NCBI RefSeq assembly: GCF_900107255.1
Contig: NZ_FNPH01000001.1
Coordinates: 434,001-498,000, forward strand
DNA length: 64,000 nt
Direction: 5' to 3'
From: Micromonospora pattaloongensis
Lineage (GTDB): Bacteria > Actinomycetota > Actinomycetes > Mycobacteriales > Micromonosporaceae
Shown here: in pieces, positions 43,789-52,208 of the stretch
Layout of the letters: each line of letters starts with the position of its first letter
Position numbering within the stretch: the first letter of the stretch is position 1
Program-made: the position numbers and the translations under genes
Notes under the pieces: generated by a model
Databases searched by the model: none
What the model saw: only the letters and a program-made list of their open reading frames with translations
What the model was told of the DNA's origin: nothing

Positions 43789-45104
43789 CGTCGGCGGTCC
43801 AGCAAAAGCACGTCCACCGTGGAGCCGGCCGCCGCGGTGGTCACCCGCTCGCCGAGCACGAGCAGGCCGTTCGCCTCGGCCAACCCCGACAGGGTGTACG
43901 GCCCACCGCGCAGCGGCTGCACCGTGTAGCCGCCGCCGCGCCGCTCCGCGACGTGCGCGGGCCGGAACTCGCGCAGCCCCGTCGGCGACGAGACGGTCTC
44001 CAGCAGGTGCGCCCGCACGCTCGGCCGGAACACCGGCTCGGCGCCGGCGAGGAGCTGGATCGCCGGCCGGGCCAGCACCTCGAAGCCGATCAGCGCCGCC
44101 CCGGGCTCGCCGGGCAGGCAGACCACCGGCACCTCCTCGGCGCCGACCGTGCCGAAGCCCAGCGACGTGCCGGGATAGAGCGCCACCTCGGTGAAGGCGA
44201 CGGGTCCGGCGCGGCCGGCCTCGCGGCGCGACAGGATGCGGCGCACCATGTCGCCCGGCCCGGTGCCGGTGCCGCCGGTGGTGATGATCAGATCGGCCCG
44301 CAGCGTCTGATCCTCGAGGAGCCCCCGCAGCCCCTCGGGGTCGTCGTCGCAGATCCCGACCCGATAGGCGAGCGCCCCCACCTCGGCGGCCGCGGCGGTG
44401 AGGGCGTGCGAGTTCGCGTCCACCACCTGACCCGGCTGGCTCCCCCGGCCGACGTCGACCAGCTCGTCGCCCGTCGCCACGATCACCACGCGCGGACTGG
44501 GCCGGACCACGACGTGACCGATCCCGGTCGCCGCGAAGACCGCCACCATCGCCGGGGTGACGTAGGTGCCGGCCCGGGCCAGCACCGCGCCGGCGGGAAG
44601 CTCCTCGCCGGCGCGGCGCAGGCCGTAGCCGCGCTTGGGGGCCTGGAAAACCTCGACGGCCGCCATGCCCTGATCGGTCCAGTCGATCGGCACCACCACG
44701 TCGGCCGCGTTCGGCAGCGGCGACCCCGCCGCCACCGAGAAGCAGGTGCCGGGCGTCAGCCGCACCGGCCGCCAGCTGGCCGCGCCGAGATCACCGACCA
44801 CGTTGAGCCGCACCGGCCGGCCCGGCCCGTCCGAGGGCCCACCGGTCGGGCCGAACTGCCCGCCGCGGCCCGCGCTCGCGATGTCCTCCCAGCGGGCGGC
44901 GTAGCCGTCGATCGCCGCCTGGTCGAAGGCCGGGAACGCGTGCGGCGCGATGACATCCTCGGCGAGCAGGTTCCCGTACGCCTGGGTGATGTCGATCTCG
45001 AGCGGGGGCAGCGGCCGGAGCCTGCGCAGCACGCTGCCCAGGTAGTCGGCGAGCGGTGTCAACTCGGTGAGACCGGCCTGCTCGGCGTCGGCCGTTGCTG
45101 TCAT
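43785..45104 (-). CDS. glp: Molybdopterin molybdotransferase-like protein Glp/MoeA
   Basis: MoeA-fold protein, 439 residues. Motifs: QAYGNLLAEDVIAPHAFPAFDQAAIDGYA (about 42-70), DVVVPIDWT, the MPT-binding ATGDELVDVGRGSQPGQVVDANSHAL, TTGGTGTGPGDMVRRIL and the C-terminal barrel. In actinobacteria the copy beside galU and rimJ is Glp, a gephyrin-like partner of the divisome in Corynebacterium, while true MoeA lies elsewhere; the synteny here favours Glp. ATGA overlap with galU. Confidence 0.9.
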   Translation of the reverse strand: MTATADAEQAGLTELTPLADYLGSVLRRLRPLPPLEIDITQAYGNLLAEDVIAPHAFPAFDQAAIDGYAARWEDIASAGRGGQFGPTGGPSDGPGRPVRLNVVGDLGAASWRPVRLTPGTCFSVAAGSPLPNAADVVVPIDWTDQGMAAVEVFQAPKRGYGLRRAGEELPAGAVLARAGTYVTPAMVAVFAATGIGHVVVRPSPRVVIVATGDELVDVGRGSQPGQVVDANSHALTAAAAEVGALAYRVGICDDDPEGLRGLLEDQTLRADLIITTGGTGTGPGDMVRRILSRREAGRAGPVAFTEVALYPGTSLGFGTVGAEEVPVVCLPGEPGAALIGFEVLARPAIQLLAGAEPVFRPSVRAHLLETVSSPTGLREFRPAHVAERRGGGYTVQPLRGGPYTLSGLAEANGLLVLGERVTTAAAGSTVDVLLLDRRR

Positions 45105-46063
45105 GTAGCGCGCACCTCGGGCATGTCGGCGACGAACTGGCGCAGCCAGCCGCGGAATTCTTCGCCCAGGCCCTCGTGCTCGCAGGCCAGCTGCACCACG
45201 GCCTGGAGGTAACCGAGCGGCGCCCCGGTGTCGTAGCGGGTGCCGCGGTAGACGATGCCGTGGACCGGGGTCCCCTCCGCCAGCAGCATCGCCATGGCGT
45301 CGGTCAACTGGATCTCGCCGCCGCTGCCGGGCTTGGTGCGGCGGATCGCGTCGAAGATGTGGGCGGGCAGCACGTACCGGCCGAGGACCGCCAGCCGGCT
45401 CGGCGCGTCCTCCGGCGACGGCTTCTCGACCAGCCCGGTGACCCGGACCACCTCGGTCGTGCCGCCCAACTCCTGGTCGGCGGGGGCGACCGAGGCGATG
45501 CCGTACCGCTTGACGTCCTCGGGCGCGACCTCCATGAAGGCCAGCACGATGCCGCCGGTACGGGCCTGCAGCTCGATCATGGCGGGCAGCAACGGGTCGT
45601 CCTTGGCGACGAACTCGTCACCGAGCAGCACCGCGAACGGCTCGTTGCCGACGTGCGACTCGGCGTAGGACACCGCGTGGCCGAGGCCGAGCGGCTCGCC
45701 CTGCCGGCACGTGTAGATCTCGGCGAGCTCGCTGGGGCGGCGCACCGCTTCCAGCCGCTTCAGGTCGCCCTTCTCCTCCAGCCGCGACTCCAGATAGGGC
45801 TGGCGGTCGAAGTGGTCGACCATCGAGGTCTTGCCGCGTCCGGTGATGAGCAGCACGTCACCGAGGCCGGCCTGCGTCGCCTCCTCGACGATGTACTGCA
45901 ACACCGGCCGGTCGACCAGCGGCAGCAACTCCTTCGGCACGGCCTTGGTCGCGGGGAGGAAGCGGGTCGCCAGGCCGGCGGCGGGAATGACGGCTTTCAC
46001 CGCCCGCCGGCCGCTGCTCGGACTGGGGGTCGTCGTTGCTGGGGTGGCTGCATGCTCCGACAT
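45101..46063 (-). CDS. galU: UTP-glucose-1-phosphate uridylyltransferase
   Basis: Makes UDP-glucose for cell-wall glycans, trehalose and glycolipids. 320 residues: VIPAAGLATRFLPATKAVPKELLPLVDRPVLQYIVEEA (about 25-62) with the nucleotide-binding loop, GLGHAVSYAESHVGNEPFAVLLGDEF and LVEKPSPEDAPS. First gene of a four-gene coupled operon galU-glp-rimJ(-sepX-like). Nine bases separate it from the diguanylate cyclase upstream. Confidence 0.96.
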   Translation of the reverse strand: MSEHAATPATTTPSPSSGRRAVKAVIPAAGLATRFLPATKAVPKELLPLVDRPVLQYIVEEATQAGLGDVLLITGRGKTSMVDHFDRQPYLESRLEEKGDLKRLEAVRRPSELAEIYTCRQGEPLGLGHAVSYAESHVGNEPFAVLLGDEFVAKDDPLLPAMIELQARTGGIVLAFMEVAPEDVKRYGIASVAPADQELGGTTEVVRVTGLVEKPSPEDAPSRLAVLGRYVLPAHIFDAIRRTKPGSGGEIQLTDAMAMLLAEGTPVHGIVYRGTRYDTGAPLGYLQAVVQLACEHEGLGEEFRGWLRQFVADMPEVRAT

Positions 46064-46072
46064 GTCGCGAGA

Positions 46073-48316
46073 CTATCGGCCACGACTCTGTCTCGGCGGC
46101 TGTGGCCCGAAAGACGCGCCGCCGGCCTGCGGAAGGTCACCTTCCGGGCTACCCGGCCCGGACGCCACCGGCACCTCGTCGCCGTCCGGCCGCGGTCGGA
46201 CGGTCGCGACCCGGTACGTGTCCCGGCCGCCGGCCTTCGCCGCGTAGAGCGCGTCGTCGGCCGCGTCGAGCACCTGCTCCCCCGTCGCTCCGTGCTCCGG
46301 GTAGACCGCCACTCCGATGGAGACGGTCACGGGCAGCTCCACCGTGTCGGTTCCGCCGTTCGCCTGGATCGTGATCGGCGTGTCGCGAATGGCCGCTCCG
46401 AGCCGCTCGGCCACCACCGCCCCGCCGTGCGCGTCGGTCTCGGGCAGCAGCACCACGAACTCCTCGCCGCCGTTGCGGAAGGCCACGTCGACCTCGCGGA
46501 TCTCGGCGCTGATCCGCCGCGCGAACTCCCGCAGCACGGTGTCGCCGGCCGGGTGCCCGTGCGTGTCGTTGACCTCCTTGAAGCGGTCGAGGTCGAGGGC
46601 GAGCACGGTCAGCGTCCGACCGAACCGGTTCGACCGCTCGATCTCACGGTGCAGCTGCTCCTGCAGCCGGCGGTAGTTCCACAGCCCGGTCAACCCGTCG
46701 GTCATCGACAGCCGCTCCGCCTCCCGGTGCACCCGCACGTTGTCGACGGCCACCGCGGCCTGCGCGGCGAAGGTGCGGAGCGTGGCCAGATCCGCGCCGT
46801 CGAACTCGTCGAAGCCGAGCCGGTCGTAGACCGCGAGCACGCCGATCGACGTCGGCGGCGCGGGCGTCGGCGGCTCCGCCGGCGGGCGCCCGGGAGCCGA
46901 CCGCGGCGGGTCGACCGCCGGCGCCGCGACGGAGAACGGTACGGCCACGTAGGTGCGGCAGGCCGGCTCGTCCGGCGACAGCTCCGGGCCGTCGCGGTCG
47001 ACCCGTCCCCGCACCGGTTCCCCGGTGGCGACGACCGAGCCGAGCAGCCCGGTCCCGAGCGGCAGCGTCAGCGTCGACGGCTGGTGGTCACCGATGCCGG
47101 CCGGCAGCACGGGCGGCGCCACGGCGTCGGCGCCGCCCGCCGCGTCCGGCAGCGCCGCCAGCCTGGTGTTACCCGGCCCGTCCTCGGCGTACTGGCCGTC
47201 GAGCAGCCCGGTGGCGGGATCGAGCAGCAGCACCGCGCCGGCCCGCGCGCCAGTGGCGGCCAGCGCGGTCTGCAGGATCACCTGCAGGATCCGCTGCAGG
47301 TCGTGCGTGCTGGACAGGGTGTCGCCGAGGATCGCGAGGTGGCCGCGCAGCTGGTCGCGGCTGGCGGTCAGCGCCTGCACGTACGCCTGGGTCTCCCGGG
47401 TCATCCGGTTGAACGTGCTGGCGAGCCGCCCCACCTCGTCGGCGGTGCGCACCGGCACCCGCGCGGCCAGGTCCCCGTCCGCGACCCGGTCCGCGGCGTG
47501 CGCCAACTCGGCCAACGGCCGGGTGGTGGAGCGGGCCAGCCACCAGGCGGCCAGCACCGCGCAGAAGCCGGCGAGCAGCACGGTGGCGACGAGCACGGCG
47601 TACAGCCCCTCGGGGACGGTGCGCGGCACGGAGAGCACGAGCGGCAGCGGCTGGCCGGGCGACGGCCCGACCCGCCGCACGTACCGGCCGACGTCGGTCT
47701 CGGCGGTCCCGTCGCCGCTGAGGCGCTCCCCGGCCGCCACCACCGCGCGGCGGGTGGCGGGCGATTCGGTGCTGAGCGTGGCGTCGGCCGGGGTGTCGGC
47801 CCCGGGCAGCAGCGTGACGGCGACCCCGGTCGCGGCGGCGAGCCGGGCCACGAAGGCGCTGTCCAGGTGCCGCGCCACGACGACGGTGCCGAGCGGGGTG
47901 CCGCCGGCGTCGCGCATCTCGACGCGGGCCGCGATCGCCGCCGGCCCGGCGTCCCCGCCGGCGCCGCCGCACTCCGCCCACGGCCGCGGCGGCTGCGACG
48001 GCGTCGCGAAGAGCTGCCGGCCGTCGGGCCGGATCACCACGACCGCCGAGGCGAGCCCCCGCGCGACGACCTGGTTGGCGGCCCCGGCGACCTGGGACGG
48101 GTTGGCGAGCACGGCGACCGCGTCGGCGGCGGCGTGCAACTGCTGGCAGAGCGCGCTGACCGAGGTACGGACGCTCGTCGCCGCGAGATCGAGCCGTTCG
48201 ATGGAGCGGTTGTGGCTGACCGCGGCGACCGTGGACGCGACGAAGAACGCGCCGAGCAGCACCGGGCCGAGCACGACCGCGAGGAACGCCGCGGTCAGAC
48301 GTCCACGCAGCGTCAC
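46073..48316 (-). CDS. Membrane sensor diguanylate cyclase (HAMP-GAF-GGDEF)
   Basis: Probably synthesises c-di-GMP in response to an external and an internal cue. 747 residues: signal/first helix LTAAFLAVVLGPVLLGAFF (8-26), a periplasmic sensor of about 220 residues with one Cys pair, second helix (LYAVLVATVLLAGFCAVLAA), HAMP ending TRETQAYVQAL, a GAF domain (about 330-510) and a C-terminal GGDEF domain with DGLTGLWNYR and the active loop RNGGEEF. The GG-E-EF form is compatible with activity. It ends nine bases before galU and breaks the usual galU/5-FCL divergent pair. Confidence 0.9.
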   Translation of the reverse strand: MTLRGRLTAAFLAVVLGPVLLGAFFVASTVAAVSHNRSIERLDLAATSVRTSVSALCQQLHAAADAVAVLANPSQVAGAANQVVARGLASAVVVIRPDGRQLFATPSQPPRPWAECGGAGGDAGPAAIAARVEMRDAGGTPLGTVVVARHLDSAFVARLAAATGVAVTLLPGADTPADATLSTESPATRRAVVAAGERLSGDGTAETDVGRYVRRVGPSPGQPLPLVLSVPRTVPEGLYAVLVATVLLAGFCAVLAAWWLARSTTRPLAELAHAADRVADGDLAARVPVRTADEVGRLASTFNRMTRETQAYVQALTASRDQLRGHLAILGDTLSSTHDLQRILQVILQTALAATGARAGAVLLLDPATGLLDGQYAEDGPGNTRLAALPDAAGGADAVAPPVLPAGIGDHQPSTLTLPLGTGLLGSVVATGEPVRGRVDRDGPELSPDEPACRTYVAVPFSVAAPAVDPPRSAPGRPPAEPPTPAPPTSIGVLAVYDRLGFDEFDGADLATLRTFAAQAAVAVDNVRVHREAERLSMTDGLTGLWNYRRLQEQLHREIERSNRFGRTLTVLALDLDRFKEVNDTHGHPAGDTVLREFARRISAEIREVDVAFRNGGEEFVVLLPETDAHGGAVVAERLGAAIRDTPITIQANGGTDTVELPVTVSIGVAVYPEHGATGEQVLDAADDALYAAKAGGRDTYRVATVRPRPDGDEVPVASGPGSPEGDLPQAGGASFGPQPPRQSRGR

Positions 48317-48401
48317 TGTTCCCCCCGGCGGATCCGCACCCCTTACTGCGATGCTGACACACCTCGGATGCTTCGCCGAGCGTTGCCGCAGGGAGTTGTG
48401 C

Positions 48402-49025
48402 GTGTCGGATTCTTCCCATCAGCCCGAGATCGTCCGGGCGGCGAAGCTGGAGCTCCGGCGGCGGTTGCTCGCACACCGCCGGGGATTGCCGCCCGAGGCG
48501 CGCGCGGCCGCCGCCGGCCGCGTCCAGGCCGAGCTGCGGCAGCTGGTACGCCGGCTCGCGCCGCGCTGTGTCGCCGGTTACGTCCCGGTCGGCTCCGAAC
48601 CGGGCGGGCCCGACCTGCCGGACGTGCTCGCCGACGCCGTCGGGCCGGGCGGCCGGGTGCTGCTGCCGGTGCTCCGACCCGACCTGGACCTGGAATGGGC
48701 GGAGCACCGTCGCGGCGCCGAACTGCACGCCGCCGGCCGGGGGCTGCGGGAGCCGACCGGGCCGCGGCTCGGGGTGAGGAGCGTCACCGTCGCCTCCCTC
48801 GTCGTGCTCCCCGCGCTGGCGGTGGACGGCAGCGGCGTACGGCTGGGCCGCGGCGGCGGCTCGTACGACCGCGCGTTGGCGCGGGTGGACCCGGCCGCGC
48901 TGACCGTGGCGTTGCTGCACGACGGCGAGCTGCTGGACACGGTGCCAACGGAGCCGCACGATGGCCGGGTCCGGGCGGTGATCACGCCGGCTGGCCTGCG
49001 GTGGCTCCCCGTCGCCGGAGTGTGA
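48402..49025 (+). CDS. 5-formyltetrahydrofolate cyclo-ligase
   Basis: Converts 5-formyl-THF to 5,10-methenyl-THF with ATP, recycling folate. 207 residues: AKLELRRRLLAHRRGLPPEA near the start, GYVPVGSEPGGPDL, VLLPVLRPD, LVVLPALAVDGSGVRLGRGGGSYDRAL (the family signature) and VRAVITPAGL. The GTG at 48402 (VSDSSHQPEIV) follows GGGAG. Equivalent to Rv0992c in the syntenic block. The 85-base leader region separates it from the divergent cyclase gene. Confidence 0.94.
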   Translation: MSDSSHQPEIVRAAKLELRRRLLAHRRGLPPEARAAAAGRVQAELRQLVRRLAPRCVAGYVPVGSEPGGPDLPDVLADAVGPGGRVLLPVLRPDLDLEWAEHRRGAELHAAGRGLREPTGPRLGVRSVTVASLVVLPALAVDGSGVRLGRGGGSYDRALARVDPAALTVALLHDGELLDTVPTEPHDGRVRAVITPAGLRWLPVAGV

Positions 49026-49123
49026 CCGATCGCGGCAGCGCTGGACGGCGGCGGGTGTCATGACGCACCATTGGCACTCGAATGGGTGGAGTGCCAAGCG
49101 CTTGGCAGGATTCGGAGGAGACC

Positions 49124-49450
49124 GTGCCCACGTACCAGTACGCCTGCACCGCCTGCGGCAACAACCTCGAGGCGGTGCAGTCCTTCGCCGATGAGCCGCT
49201 GACCGAGTGCCCGGCGTGCCAGGGGAAGCTGCGTAAGCTCTTCAACTCGGTCGGCATCGTCTTCAAGGGCTCGGGCTTCTACCGCACCGACTCGCGCAAC
49301 GGGTCGTCCGGCTCGTCGTCGACCAGCTCGGTGGAGAGCAAGCCGGCCGCCAAGCCGGCCGCGTCGAACGGCTCCAGCAGCTCCAGCGGCGACTCCGCCG
49401 CCAAGGCCAAGCCCGCCGCGTCCTCGACCACCTCGTCCAGCGCCGCATAG
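49124..49450 (+). CDS. FmdB-family zinc-ribbon protein
   Basis: 108 residues. Zinc ribbon PTYQYACTACGNNLEAVQSF...LTECPACQGKLRKLFNSVGIVFKGSGFY with two CxxC pairs (residues 8-11 and 35-38 approximately), then a low-complexity Ser/Ala/Lys tail. The M. tuberculosis counterpart next to 5-FCL, Rv0991c (Ruc), has been reported as a redox-regulated chaperone, so a similar role is possible. GTG at 49124 preceded by GGAGGAG. Confidence 0.92.
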   Translation: MPTYQYACTACGNNLEAVQSFADEPLTECPACQGKLRKLFNSVGIVFKGSGFYRTDSRNGSSGSSSTSSVESKPAAKPAASNGSSSSSGDSAAKAKPAASSTTSSSAA

Positions 49451-49507
49451 CCCGCAGCACCGTCACCCGGCCGCTTCGCATAGCACGCCCGCGGCGCGTC
49501 GGGCCCG

Positions 49508-49535
49508 TTGTCCACAGGCACCCGCGTTATCCACA
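49508..49535 (+). promoter_or_regulatory. Pair of DnaA boxes
   Basis: TTGTCCACA (49508-49516, the form preferred in high-GC actinobacteria) and TTATCCACA (49527-49535, the E. coli consensus) lie in the same direction, 19 bases start to start, in the leader of the SAF-domain gene. Confidence 0.75.
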
Positions 49536-49592
49536 GCCGGTCCGTCGGCGCCTCGCCGCGCGCCCCGCTGACTCCTAGCGTCCCGTCCCAGT

Positions 49593-49616
49593 GGTGGCGC
49601 CGATTCCGGCGCCACC
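49593..49616 (+). promoter_or_regulatory. Hairpin in SAF-gene leader
   Basis: GGTGGCGCCG-attc-CGGCGCCACC, a perfect 10-bp stem with 4-base loop, 20 bases before the ATG at 49637 and 57 bases after the second DnaA box. Could be a dyad operator or RNA structure. Confidence 0.5.
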
Positions 49617-49636
49617 GCGTGGCGACGGGAGGCGCG

Positions 49637-50152
49637 ATGGTGACACCCGCCCGGGAGGGCGCGCTCGGTCCGCTGTGGCGACCGCGGCTGCCCCGCCCTA
49701 CGACGGCGTTGCGCACCGCCCTGGTGGCGGTCCTGCTGGCGACCGCAGCGGGCGTGCTCTACGCCGGTGACCCCGGCTCCTGCCCGCCGACGGCCACGCC
49801 GCCGCAAAAGCCCGCGGCGACGGGGTCGGCGAAGCCCACGGCGACGGAGTCGGCCGGCGCGGACGATCCCCGGCGGGCGTTGCCGGCCGGCGCGGTCGGG
49901 CTGCCCGTCCGGCTCGCGGAGCCGGCCGCGCTCGCGGTGCTCCGGCCGGGCGACCGGGTGGATCTGCTCGCGCTCCCGCGCGGCGCCGCCGCCGGTCCCC
50001 GCGTGGTGGCCGCCGGTGCGCTGGTCCTCGCGGTTCCGGATCCGGACTCGGCGGCCGGCACGCTCTACCTGGCGGTACGTCCCGAGGCCGCGCGCCGGAC
50101 GACCGCGCTGCCGCACGACACCCGATTCGGGGTCATCGTCCTGCGCGGGTAG
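49637..50152 (+). CDS. SAF/RcpC-type domain protein with membrane anchor
   Basis: 171 residues. A basic N-terminus leads to a single membrane helix (ALRTALVAVLLATAAGVLYA), a Pro/Thr-rich linker and an exported domain with PAGAVGLPVRLAEPAALAVL, RPGDRVDLLAL and VAAGALVLAVP, typical of SAF/RcpC-CpaB folds that occur in Flp-pilus assembly or as stand-alone surface proteins. ATG at 49637 with GGGAGG upstream. No pilus genes are nearby. Confidence 0.75.
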   Translation: MVTPAREGALGPLWRPRLPRPTTALRTALVAVLLATAAGVLYAGDPGSCPPTATPPQKPAATGSAKPTATESAGADDPRRALPAGAVGLPVRLAEPAALAVLRPGDRVDLLALPRGAAAGPRVVAAGALVLAVPDPDSAAGTLYLAVRPEAARRTTALPHDTRFGVIVLRG

Positions 50153-50160
50153 CGCGTCGC

Positions 50161-50256
50161 GCCGCTGCGTCCCAGGCGTGCTGCGCCGCTGCGTCCCAGG
50201 CGTGCTGCGCCACTGCGTCCCAGGCGCGCTGCGCCGCTCAGTCCCAGCGCGTCGCG
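50161..50256. repeat. 24-bp tandem repeats between convergent genes
   Basis: Units beginning GCCGCTGCGTCCCAGGC at 50161, 50185 and 50209 (first two identical), then a degenerate fourth at 50233. The series runs into the 3' end of the gene at 50261, whose last codons (TGGGAC) recur in each unit on the minus strand. Confidence 0.8.
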
Positions 50257-50260
50257 GCGG

Positions 50261-50443
50261 TCAGTCCCAGTGCGGCGGACGGTCGGCGATCAGGCGGTCG
50301 TCGTTGGAGGACGGACCGTCACCCCAGCCGAGATCGGTGTCGTCGACGGTCTGCTCGGGCAGCAGCCCGAATCGCTCGTCGGTCAGGTCCACCGGCCGGT
50401 CGTCGTCCCGCGCCGGCACCCGGTCGCCATCCACCCCGTTCAC
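50261..50443 (-). CDS. Small acidic protein, 60 residues
   Basis: GTG start at 50443. Product: NGVDGDRVPARDDDRPVDL, then TDERFGLLPEQTVDDTDLGW and NDDRLIADRPPHWD. Strongly acidic, no membrane segment, probably disordered. The RFGLLPEQT...DDRL...DRPPHW wording is a conserved small-protein signature I recall from Micromonosporaceae genomes; function unknown. Divergent from the gene at 50522. Confidence 0.75.
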   Translation of the reverse strand: MNGVDGDRVPARDDDRPVDLTDERFGLLPEQTVDDTDLGWGDGPSSNDDRLIADRPPHWD

Positions 50444-50521
50444 GTTCCGTGAGCCTACCCGCCCGACCGTGGTGGATGGTCGGGCCGGTTCGACGCGGCG
50501 GAATTGGTAGCGTCGGTCGGC

Positions 50522-51040
50522 GTGACGACGCCCACCGACGAACCGGCCGACGACCGGTTCTGGCGACGGCCGGAGCCCACCGACGCGCCCGCCGAACCGG
50601 CCGCTGCCGCCGGCCCCGTCTCCCCAGCCGGCGCGACCCAGCCAGCCGCCCCGGCCCCGCCGCCCGGACCGTTCCCGCCCGTCGGGCCGTTCCCGCCGGC
50701 CGGGCCGGTGAACCCAGCCGCCGCGGTGCCGCCCGTCGGGCCGGTGAATCCGCCCGGGCCGGTGCCGCCCGTCGGGCCGTTCCCGCCGGCCGGGCCGGTC
50801 CCCCCGCCGCGTGGCGATCATCACTATCCGGGCCCGCCGTCGAGCGCCCCGCCCCCGCCGGGGTGGCGCCCGCCGGTGGTCGTGCAACCGCCCCCGCCCG
50901 GGCAACTGCCCGCACAGGACGAGGCGGCCGTGACGATCGCCGAGCAGCGGGCGCGGACGCTGACCTACGGCGTCGGCATGGTCGCCGGCGCCGTGCTGCT
51001 GGTGGTGGTCTGCCTGCTCTGCTCGCGGGTTCTTTTCTAG
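50522..51040 (+). CDS. Pro-rich single-span membrane protein
   Basis: 172 residues from the GTG at 50522 (VTTPTDEPADDRFWRRPEPT). The body is a Pro/Gly/Ala-rich repeat region of PPVGPFPPAGPVNP type (about 45-105), a helical stretch (DEAAVTIAEQRARTL) and a C-terminal membrane helix (YGVGMVAGAVLLVVVCLLC). Likely tail-anchored with a disordered cytosolic domain. Unknown role. Confidence 0.75.
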   Translation: MTTPTDEPADDRFWRRPEPTDAPAEPAAAAGPVSPAGATQPAAPAPPPGPFPPVGPFPPAGPVNPAAAVPPVGPVNPPGPVPPVGPFPPAGPVPPPRGDHHYPGPPSSAPPPPGWRPPVVVQPPPPGQLPAQDEAAVTIAEQRARTLTYGVGMVAGAVLLVVVCLLCSRVLF

Positions 51041-51068
51041 GGACGCCGCGACCAGGCTTTCCTTCCGG

Positions 51069-51548
51069 TCAGACGTTGCCCCACAGCATCTTGGCGCCCG
51101 AGTCCCCGGCGGCGTAGACGTAGCCGACGGCGACGACCGCCAACACGACGATCACCCCGCTGAGCACCGGGCTGATCCAGGAGGGCAGCCGGGACGCGCG
51201 GCTGCTGCCGCCCGTGACGAACAGGAGCAGCCCGGTGACGACCGCCAGGGCCAGGGAGAACCACAGCGTCTGCTCGCCGAGTTCCGCGTGTTCGCTGATC
51301 TTCTGCAGGCCCTCCGGCGGGTAGCCCTTCGCGGCCAGCCGCTCCTGCAGCGCCTCGCCGGACTCGGTCGCGACGAAGACCGAGACGGGGGCGGCGACGG
51401 CGAGCAGCCCGGCCACCCAGCCGACCCGGGGCCGCAGCCGCGGCACCAGCGCGTAGACCACCGCCGCCAGCACCAGCAACGGCACGAACACCACCGCCGC
51501 GTGCACCAGCAGTGGATGCATCGGCATGCCCATGAACTCGTCGAACAT
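51069..51548 (-). CDS. DUF2231 membrane protein
   Basis: 159 residues, four membrane helices. The opening MFDEFMGMPMHPLLVHAAVV and the loop VATESGEALQERLAAKG...ISEHAELGEQTLWF are hallmarks of DUF2231, where conserved His and Glu residues may bind haem or metal. Divergent from the Fur-family gene at 51751 with a 202-base spacer, suggesting possible metal or redox control. Confidence 0.85.
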   Translation of the reverse strand: MFDEFMGMPMHPLLVHAAVVFVPLLVLAAVVYALVPRLRPRVGWVAGLLAVAAPVSVFVATESGEALQERLAAKGYPPEGLQKISEHAELGEQTLWFSLALAVVTGLLLFVTGGSSRASRLPSWISPVLSGVIVVLAVVAVGYVYAAGDSGAKMLWGNV

Positions 51549-51750
51549 CGAATCCTCCTCATCCGCCAGCGGTGATCCGCCACGCCAGGGTAGGGTCCGC
51601 GGCCCGCACGGACGGACCCCCGCACCGGGTTACACGCAGCGAAAACCGTTCGGGTTCGCCCGGGACGGGTACCGATTCGGCGCCGGCCGCGGCGGAGGTC
51701 GGCGCGACCGGCGCTTGGAGGACGCCCGTCACCCGTGTTGTCATGGGTGG

Positions 51751-52176
51751 GTGTCGGACGAGGAGCTGCTGCGCTCGCGGGGACTTCGGGTCACCCGACC
51801 CCGCCTCGCCGTCCTCGATGTCCTCGCCGGCGGAGGTCACCTCGACGTCGACGAGATCGCCCGTCGGGTGCGCCTGAAGCTGGACTCGGTCTCGACGCAG
51901 GCGGTGTACGACGTGCTCGGCGCGTTGTCCCGGGCCGGGCTGGCGCGGCGCATCGAGCCCGCCGGCAGCCCCGCCCGGTACGAGGCCCGCACCGGCGACA
52001 ACCACCACCACGTGGTCTGCCGGAGCTGCGGCGAGGTGGCCGACGTCGACTGCGCGGTCGGCGCGGCGCCCTGCCTCGAGGCGGACAACACGTCCGGCTT
52101 CGAGATCGACGAAGCCGAGGTGACGTTCTGGGGCCTCTGTCCCAGTTGCCAGGCGGGCCGCCGCAGCGACGGCTGA
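51751..52176 (+). CDS. Fur-family metalloregulator
   Basis: 141 residues. Winged-helix part: LRSRGLRVTRPRLAVLDVLAGGGHLDVDEIARRV and STQAVYDVLGALSRAGLARRIEP. Dimerisation/metal part: YEARTGDNHHHVVCRSCGEVADVDC and LCPSCQAG, with two CxxC pairs for structural zinc and the HHH metal ligands. The VSTQAVYDVL wording is that of FurA, normally beside katG; no catalase lies here. GTG at 51751. The next gene starts 32 bases downstream. Confidence 0.93.
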   Translation: MSDEELLRSRGLRVTRPRLAVLDVLAGGGHLDVDEIARRVRLKLDSVSTQAVYDVLGALSRAGLARRIEPAGSPARYEARTGDNHHHVVCRSCGEVADVDCAVGAAPCLEADNTSGFEIDEAEVTFWGLCPSCQAGRRSDG

Positions 52177-52208
52177 TCCTCTGCGCGGCCCGTGGCACTC
52201 TTGGCGTC

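Noticed and set aside
45095-49063. Very long open frame on the plus strand across galU and the cyclase gene
   Set aside because: Antisense to well-supported genes. Product is low-complexity Arg/Pro/Gly/Val as expected for a GC-rich shadow frame; only its end overlaps the real 5-FCL frame region.
50161-50256. CRISPR array or att repeats
   Set aside because: Contiguous 24-base units with no spacers; simple tandem repeat.
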